NCBI RefSeq assembly: GCF_001435995.1
Contig: NZ_AYYQ01000035.1
Location: forward strand, 184,572-248,571
Origin: Apilactobacillus ozensis DSM 23829 = JCM 17196
GTDB taxonomy: Bacteria; Bacillota; Bacilli; Lactobacillales; Lactobacillaceae
Reading direction: 5' to 3'
DNA length: 64,000 nt
Both the position numbers and the translations under genes were made by a program. Positions 27,645-37,287 of this stretch are shown in pieces (within the stretch, counting starts at the first letter, position 1; each line of letters starts with the position of its first letter). A model generated the notes under the pieces. It saw only the letters and a list, made by a program, of their open reading frames with translations, made no database searches and was not told the origin of the DNA.

Positions 27645-28688
27645 ATGCAAATTGATGATGATTTTTTAATATTACTATTTTCAGATACGCAGCCTCGCAG
27701 GCCTAAATTAATTGAAAATTTGTTGGCAGGTAAAAAAACCGTATCAACATTATTTTGGGGAATGCGATATGAGTTAATTAACTACTGCGAATTGTTTAGT
27801 AACTATAAAAATTTTAATATCATCAACAACTTAAAATTATTAATCGATAAAAAATATTTGAAAAAAACTATTGATGGAGAGCATTTGCTATTAACTAGTG
27901 CTGGTAAAGAACAACAAAATGATATTTTAAACAACTATTATTTACCTAGACATTCTGAAATTTATCATAAATATAATATTTTAAGATTTAAAAAGCGCTT
28001 TTTATTAGCTTTACAGGTATCATCGGAATATAGTTTTTCAAATAAGAAATATTATCCGTTAAAAATGAATATTCTAGAATATAATTTGATAAAAAAATGG
28101 TTTAAGCTAAATAAAGACAGTCAGTTGTCGACTAAGATGTATCGACTTTTATATACTTTTGCTGAATCTATGAATGATGACATGGCTTGGCAACTTATGA
28201 CTACTTTGACTGGACATGCTAAAGTTGCTCTAACTGCTGATCAACAGTCAAAATATTTGAACACTACGATTCTACAGTTGTATTTTCGACAGATAGATAT
28301 GTTTTGTGTGTTATTGAAATTTATAAAATCTAGTAATGAATATAATTTTTTAGAACCATTGACTGTTGGCATACGTGTTAATTTAATGAGTAACGCATCC
28401 CTTAAAACATTTGAATTATTTTTAGATGGATATTCGTTAAATGAAACTGCTTACTATAGACATATAAAAGTTAATACTGTAAAAGAACACTTATTAAATG
28501 CGGCTATAACGCTACCCAAAAAACAATTTCCTTATAACCGCTTACTAAGTTTAAAGAGTTTGAAAATTTTTCAGCAAAGATTCACGGGAAATATTGATGA
28601 TTGGCAGTTTACAGCAGTTAAAAATGACAATTTAAGTTTTTTTGATTTTAGACTATATCAAATCTTTAGGAGCAAGGTTGATGAATGA
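27645..28688 (+). CDS. YpbB-like helix-turn-helix protein upstream of recQ
   Basis: A 347-residue protein with no catalytic motif that I recognise. The C-terminal part (about 260-310) contains a helix-turn-helix-like stretch, FLDGYSLNETAYYRHIKVNTVKEHLLNAA, the Helicase_RecQ-associated YpbB signature. The rest is largely helical and Lys/Asn-rich. It overlaps recQ by 8 bases, mirroring ypbB-ypbC of Bacillus, so a role linked to the RecQ helicase is likely but inferred. It begins 4 bases after the ribU stop and may be co-transcribed with it. Confidence 0.8.
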   Translation: MQIDDDFLILLFSDTQPRRPKLIENLLAGKKTVSTLFWGMRYELINYCELFSNYKNFNIINNLKLLIDKKYLKKTIDGEHLLLTSAGKEQQNDILNNYYLPRHSEIYHKYNILRFKKRFLLALQVSSEYSFSNKKYYPLKMNILEYNLIKKWFKLNKDSQLSTKMYRLLYTFAESMNDDMAWQLMTTLTGHAKVALTADQQSKYLNTTILQLYFRQIDMFCVLLKFIKSSNEYNFLEPLTVGIRVNLMSNASLKTFELFLDGYSLNETAYYRHIKVNTVKEHLLNAAITLPKKQFPYNRLLSLKSLKIFQQRFTGNIDDWQFTAVKNDNLSFFDFRLYQIFRSKVDE

Positions 28689-30144
28689 TAATCAGGCAGA
28701 ACGTTTAAGGTTTATTTTAAAAAAACATTTTGGATACGATTCATTTAAACCAGGACAGTTAGCAGTATTGAATGCTTTATTAGAGGACAAAAACGTTATG
28801 GCTATTCTGCCAACTGGTGCTGGTAAGACTTTAATCTATCAGATTTATGGGTTAATTAAACCAAATGCAGTTTTGATTATTTCACCATTAATTTCTTTGA
28901 TGCAAGATCAAGTTAGTAGAATGCAATATTTGGGTCATAAAAATGTGATTGCCTTTAATTCAACATTAGGCAAAAATGAAAAGTTATTTGTCATGAAAAA
29001 TATAAAGAAGTATAAATATATTTTTATTTCTCCTGAAATGTTATCTGATCAATACGTACAAAAATGTTTAAAAAAAATAAAAATTGATTTGTTTGTAGTC
29101 GACGAAGCTCATTGTATTTCTCAATGGGGAATTGACTTTAGGCCTGAATACTTAGATTTATCAATGTCGATTAAGGCCCTAAAAGTAAAGCAAGTTTTAA
29201 TGCTAACTGCGACAGCGTCCAAAAAAACTAGAAAAGATACAATCGATAAACTATCATTAAACCATGATCGAACTGAAATAATTAGCAATTCAGTTAACAG
29301 AAGTAATATCTACTTATCAGTACAAAAGTTTTTAAACGATACAGATAAGCAGATCTATTTATTGAAATTAATTAGCTCGCTACAAGGTCCTGGAATTGTT
29401 TATTTTTCTAGTAAGAAAATTGCTAATCAAATGTCAGAACTAATTAAACAAAAAACATTGCTGAGAGTTGAACCATATCATTCAGAAGTTAATGATGATG
29501 ATCGTTACCGAATTCAACATCAATTTATGAATGATAAAATTGATTTAGTTTGTGCCACGAGTGCATTTGGAATGGGCATCGATAAAAACAATATTAGATA
29601 TGTTATTCATTATCACTTACCCACTACGCTTGAAGATTATATGCAAGAAATTGGCAGAGCTGGACGTGATGGTAAACAAAGCATTGCATTTATGTTGTAC
29701 CAAGATAGCGATATTAATTTATCACGTAGATTAGCACTGAAAAATGTTCCAGATGATGATGAAATTAACTTTTTCTTTAGTAACTATGCAAAAATAAATG
29801 TGACAAAACATAGTGATGATAAAATTAAACTATTGAATTTTTATTATTCTAAAGGATACTCTAAAAATTATGTATTAGATACTTTCCGTAATTTAACGTA
29901 TTCCAAAATAGAATCTTTGAACGTGTTACATGATTATGTAAGTGTAAACGGCTGCTTAAGAAAATATTTATTACGACATTTTGATGAATCTTTTGATAAT
30001 CATAATGATAAATGTTGTTCTATGAATTCTGCGGTAAATTTAAAATTTTTGGGGCTTCTTAGGAAAAATATTTCAAAATCATCCCAAAATAAATCTAATT
30101 GGAGAGATATTATCAATTCTTTGTTTTATAATGTTAATATGTAA
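28681..30144 (+). CDS. recQ: RecQ family ATP-dependent DNA helicase, short form
   Basis: A 487-residue superfamily 2 helicase. Motifs: I LPTGAGKT, II VVDEAHC, III LTATASKKTR, V ATSAFGMGIDKNNIRYVIHY and VI QEIGRAGRDG. A zinc cluster follows (CLRKYLLRHF...DKCC). There is no room for winged-helix RQC or HRDC domains, so it is the short YpbC-like form. ATG 28681 overlaps the end of the preceding gene and follows AGGAGC. Confidence 0.94.
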   Translation: MNDNQAERLRFILKKHFGYDSFKPGQLAVLNALLEDKNVMAILPTGAGKTLIYQIYGLIKPNAVLIISPLISLMQDQVSRMQYLGHKNVIAFNSTLGKNEKLFVMKNIKKYKYIFISPEMLSDQYVQKCLKKIKIDLFVVDEAHCISQWGIDFRPEYLDLSMSIKALKVKQVLMLTATASKKTRKDTIDKLSLNHDRTEIISNSVNRSNIYLSVQKFLNDTDKQIYLLKLISSLQGPGIVYFSSKKIANQMSELIKQKTLLRVEPYHSEVNDDDRYRIQHQFMNDKIDLVCATSAFGMGIDKNNIRYVIHYHLPTTLEDYMQEIGRAGRDGKQSIAFMLYQDSDINLSRRLALKNVPDDDEINFFFSNYAKINVTKHSDDKIKLLNFYYSKGYSKNYVLDTFRNLTYSKIESLNVLHDYVSVNGCLRKYLLRHFDESFDNHNDKCCSMNSAVNLKFLGLLRKNISKSSQNKSNWRDIINSLFYNVNM

Positions 30145-30173
30145 TTAGTTTAATTAATCTGGAGGTTATGATT

Positions 30174-30845
30174 TTGAATGATAAAAATAAAGAGCCTTGG
30201 AATGAGACTTTTGAAGACTATAGAGATAAAGATGGTAACTTATCTAGGTCGAAAATGCGTAAACAAAATCATAGCAATAAAGTGACTACAATCATTTTAG
30301 TCACTATCATTGCTATGATTGCTCTTTTTGCTTTAGCTTTTGGCATGTTGAAGAGCCCAGATGGTGGTGAAAGTCAGTCTGCAAAAAATGCTTCTAGTAT
30401 TTCAGTTTCATCATATAGTCATCATAAAAGCAGTCAAAGTAATAAACATAAAGCAGCTAGTAATTCTAAAAAAAGTGAAGCTAGTTCTAGCTCTAAAAAA
30501 GCTTCAAGTAGTGAGAGTACTACATCTAGTAGTTCTAAAAAAAGTATTGATGTAGATAAATCATCCACCAGCAAGCCTGAAAATACGAGTTCAGCCAGTA
30601 GCAGTTTAGCTAACAGCAATAAAGAACAAAGCAGTGTATCAAAAGAAAACAGTAGTTCGAAAAAAGAAAGTAGTAGTAACTCAGCTGATAATTCTAACGG
30701 TGAAAAATATGCTACTGTCTTACCAGGACAAGGTGTTTATAGAGTAGCAACTAATGCTGGTATTTCCGAAAGTGAACTACTAAGACTTAACAATTTGACC
30801 AGCGAATCTCAAATTCACCCCGGTCAAAAATTACGAGTTAGATAA
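30174..30845 (+). CDS. LysM-domain membrane-anchored protein (SAG1386/EF1546-like)
   Basis: A 223-residue protein. A cytoplasmic N-terminus of about 40 residues (EPWNETFEDYRD) is followed by one transmembrane helix (TTIILVTIIAMIALFALAFGML). A long low-complexity Ser/Lys linker follows, then a C-terminal LysM peptidoglycan-binding domain (about 178-223: YRVATNAGISESELLRLNNL...IHPGQKLRV). TTG 30174 is 8 bases after GGAGG; an ATG at 30168 would be only 2 bases away. Orientation predicts an external LysM binding cell-wall glycan; its function is otherwise unknown. cmk follows. Confidence 0.85.
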   Translation: MNDKNKEPWNETFEDYRDKDGNLSRSKMRKQNHSNKVTTIILVTIIAMIALFALAFGMLKSPDGGESQSAKNASSISVSSYSHHKSSQSNKHKAASNSKKSEASSSSKKASSSESTTSSSSKKSIDVDKSSTSKPENTSSASSSLANSNKEQSSVSKENSSSKKESSSNSADNSNGEKYATVLPGQGVYRVATNAGISESELLRLNNLTSESQIHPGQKLRVR

Positions 30846-30863
30846 AAATAGGTGGTATTTTAT

Positions 30864-31529
30864 ATGAATAAGTTAAGAGTGGCAATTGATGGTCCAGCTT
30901 CAGCTGGGAAAAGTACAGTAGCAAAGTTAGTGGCAAAAAGATTTTCTTATATATACTGTGATACTGGTGCTATGTATCGTTCCACTACTCTAAAGGCAAT
31001 GCGACTAGGAATAGATTTACATAATGAATCTGAAATAGTAAACATGCTAAATAACACTAAAATTACTTTTAAGCCATCAACTAATGGGCAACTAGTTTTT
31101 ATTGATGGTAATGAAGTTACCAATGAAATTAGACAAGAAAATGTAACTAACTCAGTTTCTACAGTAGCAGCATTGACTAAAGTGCGCTCTATTTTAGTGA
31201 AGCAACAAAAAGCGATTGCTAATTGTGGCGGAATTGTCATGGATGGTAGAGATATTGGAACCACGGTTATTCCAGACGCTGAGGTTAAAATATTTTTAAT
31301 TGCTAGTGTATCTGAAAGAGCTGAACGTAGATTTAAGGATAATGCTGAAAAGGGTATTCACACACCTTTAGAAGAGTTAAAAAGAGAAATTGAATTACGT
31401 GATTATAAAGATTCTCATCGAGAAGTGTCACCTTTAACTAAAGCTAAAGATGCAATTGAACTAGATACTACTTCTTTGAGTATTAATGAAGTAGTCGATG
31501 AAATATCTAAAATTATCAAAAATAATTAA
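30864..31529 (+). CDS. cmk: Cytidylate kinase
   Basis: A 221-residue nucleoside monophosphate kinase phosphorylating CMP and dCMP. P-loop DGPASAGKSTVAK, the DTGAMYR substrate block, MDGRDIGTTVIPDA and the LID-region arginines (RDYKDSHREVSPL) are all present. ATG 30864 follows AGGTGG; an in-frame GTG at 30852 overlaps that site. It precedes rpsA, the common pairing in Firmicutes and Gram-negatives. Confidence 0.96.
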   Translation: MNKLRVAIDGPASAGKSTVAKLVAKRFSYIYCDTGAMYRSTTLKAMRLGIDLHNESEIVNMLNNTKITFKPSTNGQLVFIDGNEVTNEIRQENVTNSVSTVAALTKVRSILVKQQKAIANCGGIVMDGRDIGTTVIPDAEVKIFLIASVSERAERRFKDNAEKGIHTPLEELKREIELRDYKDSHREVSPLTKAKDAIELDTTSLSINEVVDEISKIIKNN

Positions 31530-31609
31530 TTTGATAATCAACAGACTAGCATTTATTGCTAAGTTAGTCTAAAATACAAGTTAGAGTTGTTTCAAGGAGG
31601 AATTTTGGG

Positions 31610-32824
31610 ATGAGTGAAGAAAATACAAACAAAGATTTATTAGAGGCATTAGATAGTGTTCCTCAAGTTAAAGTAGGAAGCGTTGTTAATGGTGAAGTTT
31701 TAGCTATTGATAATGACCAACAAGTTGTTGTTGGTATCGAAAATGCCGGTGTTGAAGGTGTGATTCCACGTAAGGAATTATCATCACAACCAGTTGAAGA
31801 TGTAAGATCTCAATTTAAAGTTGGCGACAAGGTAAAAGTTGTTGTTATTTCACGTATTGGTGATGATAAAGAAGGCGGTAGCTTCTTACTATCAATTCGT
31901 CGACTAGAAGCACTTAAGGTATGGGATGACTTAAAAGCTAAGTTTGACGCTGACAATGATGTCGTCGTTAGTGCTAAAGTTACTAGAAACGTTAAAGGTG
32001 GTTTAGTAGTTAGTGTTGATGGTGTTAGAGGATTTATTCCAGCATCAATGATTGCTAACCATTTTGTAAGTAATCTAAAACAATACAATGGTCAAGACTT
32101 TGACTGTAAGATTGTTGAAATCGTACCTGAAGAAAATCGCTTAATTTTATCTCATAGTGAAGTAGTTGAAAAACAACAAGCTGCTGCTAGAGAAAAAGTT
32201 ATGATTGAACTTAATGAAGGCGATGTTGTCGAAGGTAAAGTTGCTAGATTAACTAATTTTGGTGCCTTTGTTGATTTAGGCGGTGTGGACGGATTAGTTC
32301 ACATTTCAGAAATTTCATATGACCGTGTAAACAAGGTATCTGATGTTTTATCAGTAGGTCAAGAAGTTAAGGTTAAGGTCTTAAAACTTGATGAAGAACG
32401 TGGTCGTATTTCACTTTCAATTAAACAAACTGAACCACAACCATGGGATCAAGTTGAAGATAAGTTTAATGAAGGCGATGTTGTTGAAGGAACAGTAAAA
32501 CGTCTTGTTGATTTTGGTGCTTTTGTTGAAGTAATGCCTGGCGTTGAAGGATTAGTTCACATTTCACAAATATCACATAAACACGTTGATACTCCAGCTG
32601 ATGTTTTAAAAGTTGGTCAATCTGTTCAAACTAAGATTTTAAACATTCAACCAGAAGAACACCGTTTAGCATTATCTATGAAGGCTTTGGAACCAGAACC
32701 AGAAGGCAATGATTCTAAAAAAGATGCTACTAAAAAGGTAGTTAGTGATAAATCAACTGATAATGCTCCTGAAGAAGAAAAAGGTTTTACTTTAGGTGAT
32801 ATTGTTGGTAAGAAATTAGACTAA
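31610..32824 (+). CDS. rpsA: 30S ribosomal protein S1 homologue
   Basis: A 404-residue protein with four S1 repeats (near residues 20-95, 105-180, 195-270 and 280-355; e.g. [21 protein letters not shown] and [22 protein letters not shown]) and an acidic, lysine-rich tail. Firmicute S1 has four domains rather than six. The start follows AAGGAGG. Two inverted repeats lie in the 80-bp gap after cmk (31512-31538 and 31543-31570), possible sites for leader control. Confidence 0.95.
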   Translation: MSEENTNKDLLEALDSVPQVKVGSVVNGEVLAIDNDQQVVVGIENAGVEGVIPRKELSSQPVEDVRSQFKVGDKVKVVVISRIGDDKEGGSFLLSIRRLEALKVWDDLKAKFDADNDVVVSAKVTRNVKGGLVVSVDGVRGFIPASMIANHFVSNLKQYNGQDFDCKIVEIVPEENRLILSHSEVVEKQQAAAREKVMIELNEGDVVEGKVARLTNFGAFVDLGGVDGLVHISEISYDRVNKVSDVLSVGQEVKVKVLKLDEERGRISLSIKQTEPQPWDQVEDKFNEGDVVEGTVKRLVDFGAFVEVMPGVEGLVHISQISHKHVDTPADVLKVGQSVQTKILNIQPEEHRLALSMKALEPEPEGNDSKKDATKKVVSDKSTDNAPEEEKGFTLGDIVGKKLD

Positions 32825-32837
32825 AAATTATTTTTTG

Positions 32838-32871
32838 AATTATCCTTCTTTATTAGGAGGATAATTTTTTT
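32838..32871 (+). terminator. rpsA terminator
   Basis: AATTATCC pairs with GGATAATT and is followed by a run of T residues. Confidence 0.8.
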
Positions 32872-32898
32872 ATTAATATAAAGAAATGGGGACAAGAC

Positions 32899-34206
32899 AT
32901 GGGATTACCCGTTGTTGCAATTGTTGGAAGACCAAACGTTGGTAAATCAACTATATTTAACCGTGTTGTCGGTGAAAGAATATCTATAGTTGAAGATACT
33001 CCTGGAGTTACTAGAGATAGAATTTATGCTCATGGAGATTGGGTTGGTCATGAATTTAGTATTATCGATACTGGTGGAATTGAAATTGGTGATCAACCAT
33101 TCGTTAAGCAAATTACTGCGCAAGCTGAAATTGCGATAGAAGAAGCAGATGTTATTATCTTTATGGTAAACGGTAAAGAAGGTATAACTAACGCTGATGA
33201 AAATATTGCTAAAATATTATATCGTTCAAATAAGCCAGTCGTTTTAGCTGTAAATAAAATAGATAATTTGGAAAGTCGTGCTGACATCTATGACTTTTAT
33301 TCTTTAGGTTTTGGCGATCCATATGCTATTTCTGGTGCGCATGGAATTGGCTTGGGAGATCTTTTAGATCAAGTTATTGCTAATTTTAGTGAGCAACAAG
33401 ACGATAAAGAAGATGACAGCATTCGCTTTAGTTTGATTGGAAGACCAAATGTTGGTAAATCTTCTTTAGTAAATGCTATTTTAGGTGAAGAAAGAGTTAT
33501 TGTGTCAGATGTTTCTGGAACAACTAGGGATGCTATCAACACAAAATTCGTTGATAATGGTCAAGAATTTACTATGGTGGATACTGCTGGTTTAAGAAAA
33601 CGTGGTAAAGTATATGAGAATACCGAGCGTTATTCAGTTATGAGAGCGATGAAAGCCATCGATAATAGTAATATTGCTTTAGTAGTTTTAAATGCTGAAG
33701 AAGGAATTAGAGAGCAAGATAAAAGAATTGCTGGTTATGCTCATGATGCTGGTAAAGGTGTAATTATACTAGTTAATAAGTGGGACACACTTAAGAAAAC
33801 TAATTCCACACAACGTGATTTTGAAGCTGCTATTCGTGCTGAATTTCAATATTTATCTTATGCACCAATCCTGTTTGTTTCAGCTTTAACTAAGCAACGT
33901 TTAGCTAAGTTACCTGAATTAATTAAAACTGTATATGATAACCATGGTAGAAGAATTTCATCTTCTAGTCTTAACGATGTTATCATGGATGCGATTGCTA
34001 TTACACCCACACCAAGTATTAAGGGTCGTAAATTAAGGATTTATTATGCTACACAAGTAAAAACGGCACCGCCTACTATTGTGGTGTTTGTTAATGATGT
34101 AGATCTTATGCATTTCTCTTATGTTAGATATTTAGAAAACCAAATTAGAAAATATTATGATTTTACAGGAACACCATTAAAAATCATTCCAAGAAGTCGA
34201 AAATAA
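32899..34206 (+). CDS. der: Ribosome biogenesis GTPase Der (EngA)
   Basis: A 435-residue protein with two tandem GTPase domains, each with a perfect G1 motif GRPNVGKS (about 10-17 and 182-189), plus DTGG in the first, DTAG in the second, and NKID/NKWD. The C-terminal KH-like domain ends the protein. It is required for 50S subunit assembly. It lies between rpsA and hup, the standard order. The start ATG 32899 has only a weak GGGGA upstream. Confidence 0.97.
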   Translation: MGLPVVAIVGRPNVGKSTIFNRVVGERISIVEDTPGVTRDRIYAHGDWVGHEFSIIDTGGIEIGDQPFVKQITAQAEIAIEEADVIIFMVNGKEGITNADENIAKILYRSNKPVVLAVNKIDNLESRADIYDFYSLGFGDPYAISGAHGIGLGDLLDQVIANFSEQQDDKEDDSIRFSLIGRPNVGKSSLVNAILGEERVIVSDVSGTTRDAINTKFVDNGQEFTMVDTAGLRKRGKVYENTERYSVMRAMKAIDNSNIALVVLNAEEGIREQDKRIAGYAHDAGKGVIILVNKWDTLKKTNSTQRDFEAAIRAEFQYLSYAPILFVSALTKQRLAKLPELIKTVYDNHGRRISSSSLNDVIMDAIAITPTPSIKGRKLRIYYATQVKTAPPTIVVFVNDVDLMHFSYVRYLENQIRKYYDFTGTPLKIIPRSRK

Positions 34207-34227
34207 TGCAAAATATCGATTAAATCA

Positions 34228-34283
34228 TTGCACTAGCGGGCTTCATGTGATAACTTTAATACATGTGATAACATAGTACTATG
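34228..34283 (+). promoter_or_regulatory. hup promoter region with an 11-bp direct repeat
   Basis: CATGTGATAAC occurs at 34244-34254 and again at 34262-34272, 18 bp apart. A palindrome, CATAGTACTATG, spans 34272-34283. TTGCAC (34228-34233) with 17-bp spacing to TAACTT (34251-34256) is a plausible promoter that uses the first repeat as its -10. The second repeat could supply a tandem -10 (TAACAT) or bind a regulator. Confidence 0.5.
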
Positions 34284-34324
34284 TTTTACTATGTTTAATC
34301 CTATCTTTTTGGGAGGTGAAATAT

Positions 34325-34600
34325 ATGGCTAACAAAGCAGAATTAGTTAGTGATGTAGCAGCTAAGACTGGCTTAACTAAAAAAGACGCAACAGCAGCTG
34401 TTGATGCAGTATTTAGTTCAGTTGAAGAAAAATTAGCTAAAGGCGAAAAAGTACAATTAATCGGTTTCGGTAACTTCGAAGTACGTGATCGTGCCGCTCG
34501 TAAGGGTCGTAACCCACAAACTGGTGCAGAAATTCAAATTCCTGCAAGCAAAGTACCTGCATTTAAACCAGGTAAAGCTTTAAAGGATGCTGTTAAATAA
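34325..34600 (+). CDS. hup: HU family DNA-binding protein
   Basis: A 91-residue nucleoid protein beginning [22 protein letters not shown], with the beta-arm block [23 protein letters not shown] bends and compacts DNA as a dimer. ATG 34325 is used rather than GTG 34316, which lies within the GGGAGGTG ribosome-binding site. It has its own promoter region and a strong terminator, so it is probably monocistronic and highly expressed. Confidence 0.97.
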   Translation: MANKAELVSDVAAKTGLTKKDATAAVDAVFSSVEEKLAKGEKVQLIGFGNFEVRDRAARKGRNPQTGAEIQIPASKVPAFKPGKALKDAVK

Positions 34601-34624
34601 GCATTTGTTTTGTACTAAATAACT

Positions 34625-34657
34625 CCAGCACGGCAATTTGTCGGGCTGGTTTTTTTA
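34625..34657 (+). terminator. hup terminator
   Basis: CCAGC pairs with GCTGG, with partial CGG/TCG extension, followed by eight T residues. Confidence 0.85.
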
Positions 34658-34696
34658 TTATTAATTGATACAGCCTAAAATATAGGAGGCAGTTTA

Positions 34697-35956
34697 ATGA
34701 GTTATTCCCAAAAAGCATTGGATTTATTAGAAGCAGGTAAACTAAATGAATTTAACGATAAATATGAATTAGCTTTAAAAAAGGACAGCGATGATTTACT
34801 TTACTCATTGGCAGAAGAATTATATTCTTTAGGATTTTCTGATAAGGCTAAAGAAATATATATTAAAATGTTAAGTAAATACCCTGATGAAGATGAATTA
34901 AGGACGAATTTAGCTGACATATTGATTGGCGAGGGACATGTTGATACTGCTTTGAACTATTTAAGTGAAATCAAACCATCTTCTGATGCGTACGTGCAAT
35001 CCTTAATGGTTCAAGCTGATTTATATCAAACGCAAGGCATGTTTGAGGTAAGTACTGAAAAGCTCTTAGAAGCCAAAAAAATTGATCCTGATGAAAGGGT
35101 TATTACTTTTGCGCTTGCCGAATTATATTTTGTGATGCGTAACTTTAATAAATCAATTCCACTGTACTTACATTTAATTAAGCAAGGTATCACTAATATA
35201 TCTGCTGTAAATGTAGTCGAAAGAATCGGAATAGCATATGCTAACGACGGTAAATTTGACCATGCAATTGGTTATTTAAAACAAATTAAGACTATTAATA
35301 TGACTCCTGATGTAAAATTTGAAACAGCATTTACCTACCTTCAGTTAAAAGATTATGCTAATGCGATTGAAATTTTTAAAGACTTAAGAGATACCGACTC
35401 TCAATATGCTACTTTATATCCATATCTAGCCGATGCATTAAGTGCCGAACATAAAGATGAGGAAGCTCTAAAAGTAGCTCAAGAAGGTTTAAGTGTAGAT
35501 GAGTACAATGAAAAGTTATATGTAATTGCTGCTAAATTGTCATTAAAACTATTTGATGAGAAACAAGCTGAAAAATACCTTAGAAAGGGAATTTCAATTG
35601 ATCCAGATGATATTTCAATTGCGCTAGAATTATCTAATTTATTGGTTAAGCAAGAGCGTTACGATGAAAATATTGATTTGATTAACTCATATATGAAAGA
35701 TGACCAAATTGATCCGCAATTCTATTGGAATCTAGCAGTTTCATATGATAAGCAAGATGCATTGAAAGATGCTAACAAGTATTATCTAGCTGCAATCCCA
35801 TACTTTAAAGATATGCCTAGTTTCTTAAAAATGGCGGCACTATTCTTTAGAGAGTATGGAGATTTACAGCAATCAATTGCATTAATGAAAAATTATATGG
35901 AGTTAGTGCCATCTGATGACGAAATGGCAATGCTATTAGAAGAATATCGACAATGA
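34697..35956 (+). CDS. Tetratricopeptide repeat protein (YpiA-like)
   Basis: A 419-residue soluble protein composed almost wholly of TPR-like helical pairs, for example the repeats around residues 25-60, 90-125, 195-235 and 275-345, with recurring A/Y/L consensus positions. There is no signal peptide or catalytic motif. The homologous gene sits in the same neighbourhood (between hup and cca) in other lactobacilli. TPR proteins are scaffolds; the partner here is unknown. The start follows TAGGAGG. Confidence 0.85.
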   Translation: MSYSQKALDLLEAGKLNEFNDKYELALKKDSDDLLYSLAEELYSLGFSDKAKEIYIKMLSKYPDEDELRTNLADILIGEGHVDTALNYLSEIKPSSDAYVQSLMVQADLYQTQGMFEVSTEKLLEAKKIDPDERVITFALAELYFVMRNFNKSIPLYLHLIKQGITNISAVNVVERIGIAYANDGKFDHAIGYLKQIKTINMTPDVKFETAFTYLQLKDYANAIEIFKDLRDTDSQYATLYPYLADALSAEHKDEEALKVAQEGLSVDEYNEKLYVIAAKLSLKLFDEKQAEKYLRKGISIDPDDISIALELSNLLVKQERYDENIDLINSYMKDDQIDPQFYWNLAVSYDKQDALKDANKYYLAAIPYFKDMPSFLKMAALFFREYGDLQQSIALMKNYMELVPSDDEMAMLLEEYRQ

Positions 35957-35964
35957 TTTGAAAT

Positions 35965-36009
35965 AATCCAATTTTTGGGCACCTATTAGTCTCAAAATTT
36001 GGATTTTTT
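35965..36009 (+). terminator. Terminator after the TPR gene
   Basis: AATCCAATTTTTG pairs with CAAAATTTGGATT across a loop of about 16 bases, followed by T residues. Confidence 0.75.
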
Positions 36010-36073
36010 ATTGTTCCTACTAATATCAATCTGTTAATATTAAATTAATAGAACTTTTAAATGAGGCTTTAGA

Positions 36074-37282
36074 ATGCAAATTAAAAATTTACCACGAGAA
36101 TTTGAAATTGCTAGACCAATTGTGCAGAATATTGAAGAAGCTGGGTTCGAAGCTTATTTTGTCGGTGGTAGTGTCAGAGATACCGTTTTGGGATTAGATA
36201 TACACGACGTTGACATTGCTTCTAGTGCATATCCTGCAGAAATAAAAAAAATATTTAAACACACTGTCGATACAGGAATCGAACATGGTACTGTTATGGT
36301 GTTGGATCATGGAAATGGATACGAAATCACTACCTTTCGAACAGAATCGGGATATCAGGATTACCGACGTCCTGATAAAGTAACTTTTGTGCGTTCTTTA
36401 GCAGAGGATTTAAAACGTCGAGATTTTACAATCAATGCGTTAGCTATGAAAGAAAATGGTGAGATAATTGATTTATTTGACGGCTTAACTGATTTAAAGA
36501 ACAATTTGATTAAAGCTGTTGGTAATCCTGAAGAACGTTTTCATGAAGATGCTTTAAGAATGATGCGGGCCGTTCGTTTTGCTAGTAAGCTGGACTTTAT
36601 GGTAGAAGTAAATACATTAAATGCTATTAAAAATCATAGTGAATTACTTGAAAAAATTGCGGTTGAGAGAATTCATACTGAATTTGTCAAAATGATGTTG
36701 GGTAAAAATCCATTAAAAGGGATTAAAGATATGCTTAACACTAATTTATGTAACTATATTCCAGGATTTAAAAATCATTTAAGTGAATTTAAATCTGTAC
36801 TTAATATAAATAATTTATATTTAGAAAATGAAAGCCAAGTTTGGACATTAATTTGTTATCAGTTTGGTTTAAACACTAAGCAAATTAAATCTTTTTTAAA
36901 AGCTTGGAAGACTTCTAATCAGATTATTGGAAACGTTACAACTATGGTTTGTGCATTACGTGCTATACAGACTAAAAGTTTAGATAATATGCTTATGTAT
37001 CATACTGGACGAACTTTACTTAATTCGACGGTTCAGTTGGCTTTAATACTTGGGATGTCTATTGATGCTAATGAAATTATTAGTGAATATGATAGTTTGA
37101 CTGTTAAAAGTAGGGATGAAATTAAAATTAATGGCTCACGTTTAATGTCATTAGGTTTGGTTAAACCTGGTCCAATAATAGGCAAATTGTTGAATGCAAT
37201 TGAACTAAATATCGTTAATAAAGCATTAATGAATAACGAAGATAGTATTATTGAATTTACAAAAAAATTTTTGAAAGAGTGA
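36074..37282 (+). CDS. cca: CCA tRNA nucleotidyltransferase
   Basis: A 402-residue class II enzyme that adds or repairs the 3' CCA end of tRNA. The nucleotidyltransferase head has GGSVRDTVLG and the metal-binding DVDIA; the template-reading block is RRPDKVTFVRSLAEDLKRRDFTINA. The helical body and tail follow. It ends with TGA overlapping the possible upstream GTG start of the ABC-F gene. ATG 36074 has a weak ribosome-binding site (TGAGG). Confidence 0.95.
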   Translation: MQIKNLPREFEIARPIVQNIEEAGFEAYFVGGSVRDTVLGLDIHDVDIASSAYPAEIKKIFKHTVDTGIEHGTVMVLDHGNGYEITTFRTESGYQDYRRPDKVTFVRSLAEDLKRRDFTINALAMKENGEIIDLFDGLTDLKNNLIKAVGNPEERFHEDALRMMRAVRFASKLDFMVEVNTLNAIKNHSELLEKIAVERIHTEFVKMMLGKNPLKGIKDMLNTNLCNYIPGFKNHLSEFKSVLNINNLYLENESQVWTLICYQFGLNTKQIKSFLKAWKTSNQIIGNVTTMVCALRAIQTKSLDNMLMYHTGRTLLNSTVQLALILGMSIDANEIISEYDSLTVKSRDEIKINGSRLMSLGLVKPGPIIGKLLNAIELNIVNKALMNNEDSIIEFTKKFLKE

Positions 37283-37287
37283 GTTAT

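Noticed and set aside
30361..30619. Overlapping open frames in the LysM gene
   Set aside because: They are by-products of the repetitive AGT/TCT serine codons in the low-complexity linker.
30470..30690. Possible tandem nucleotide repeat in the Ser-rich linker
   Set aside because: No regular period; it is compositional bias from serine and lysine codons.
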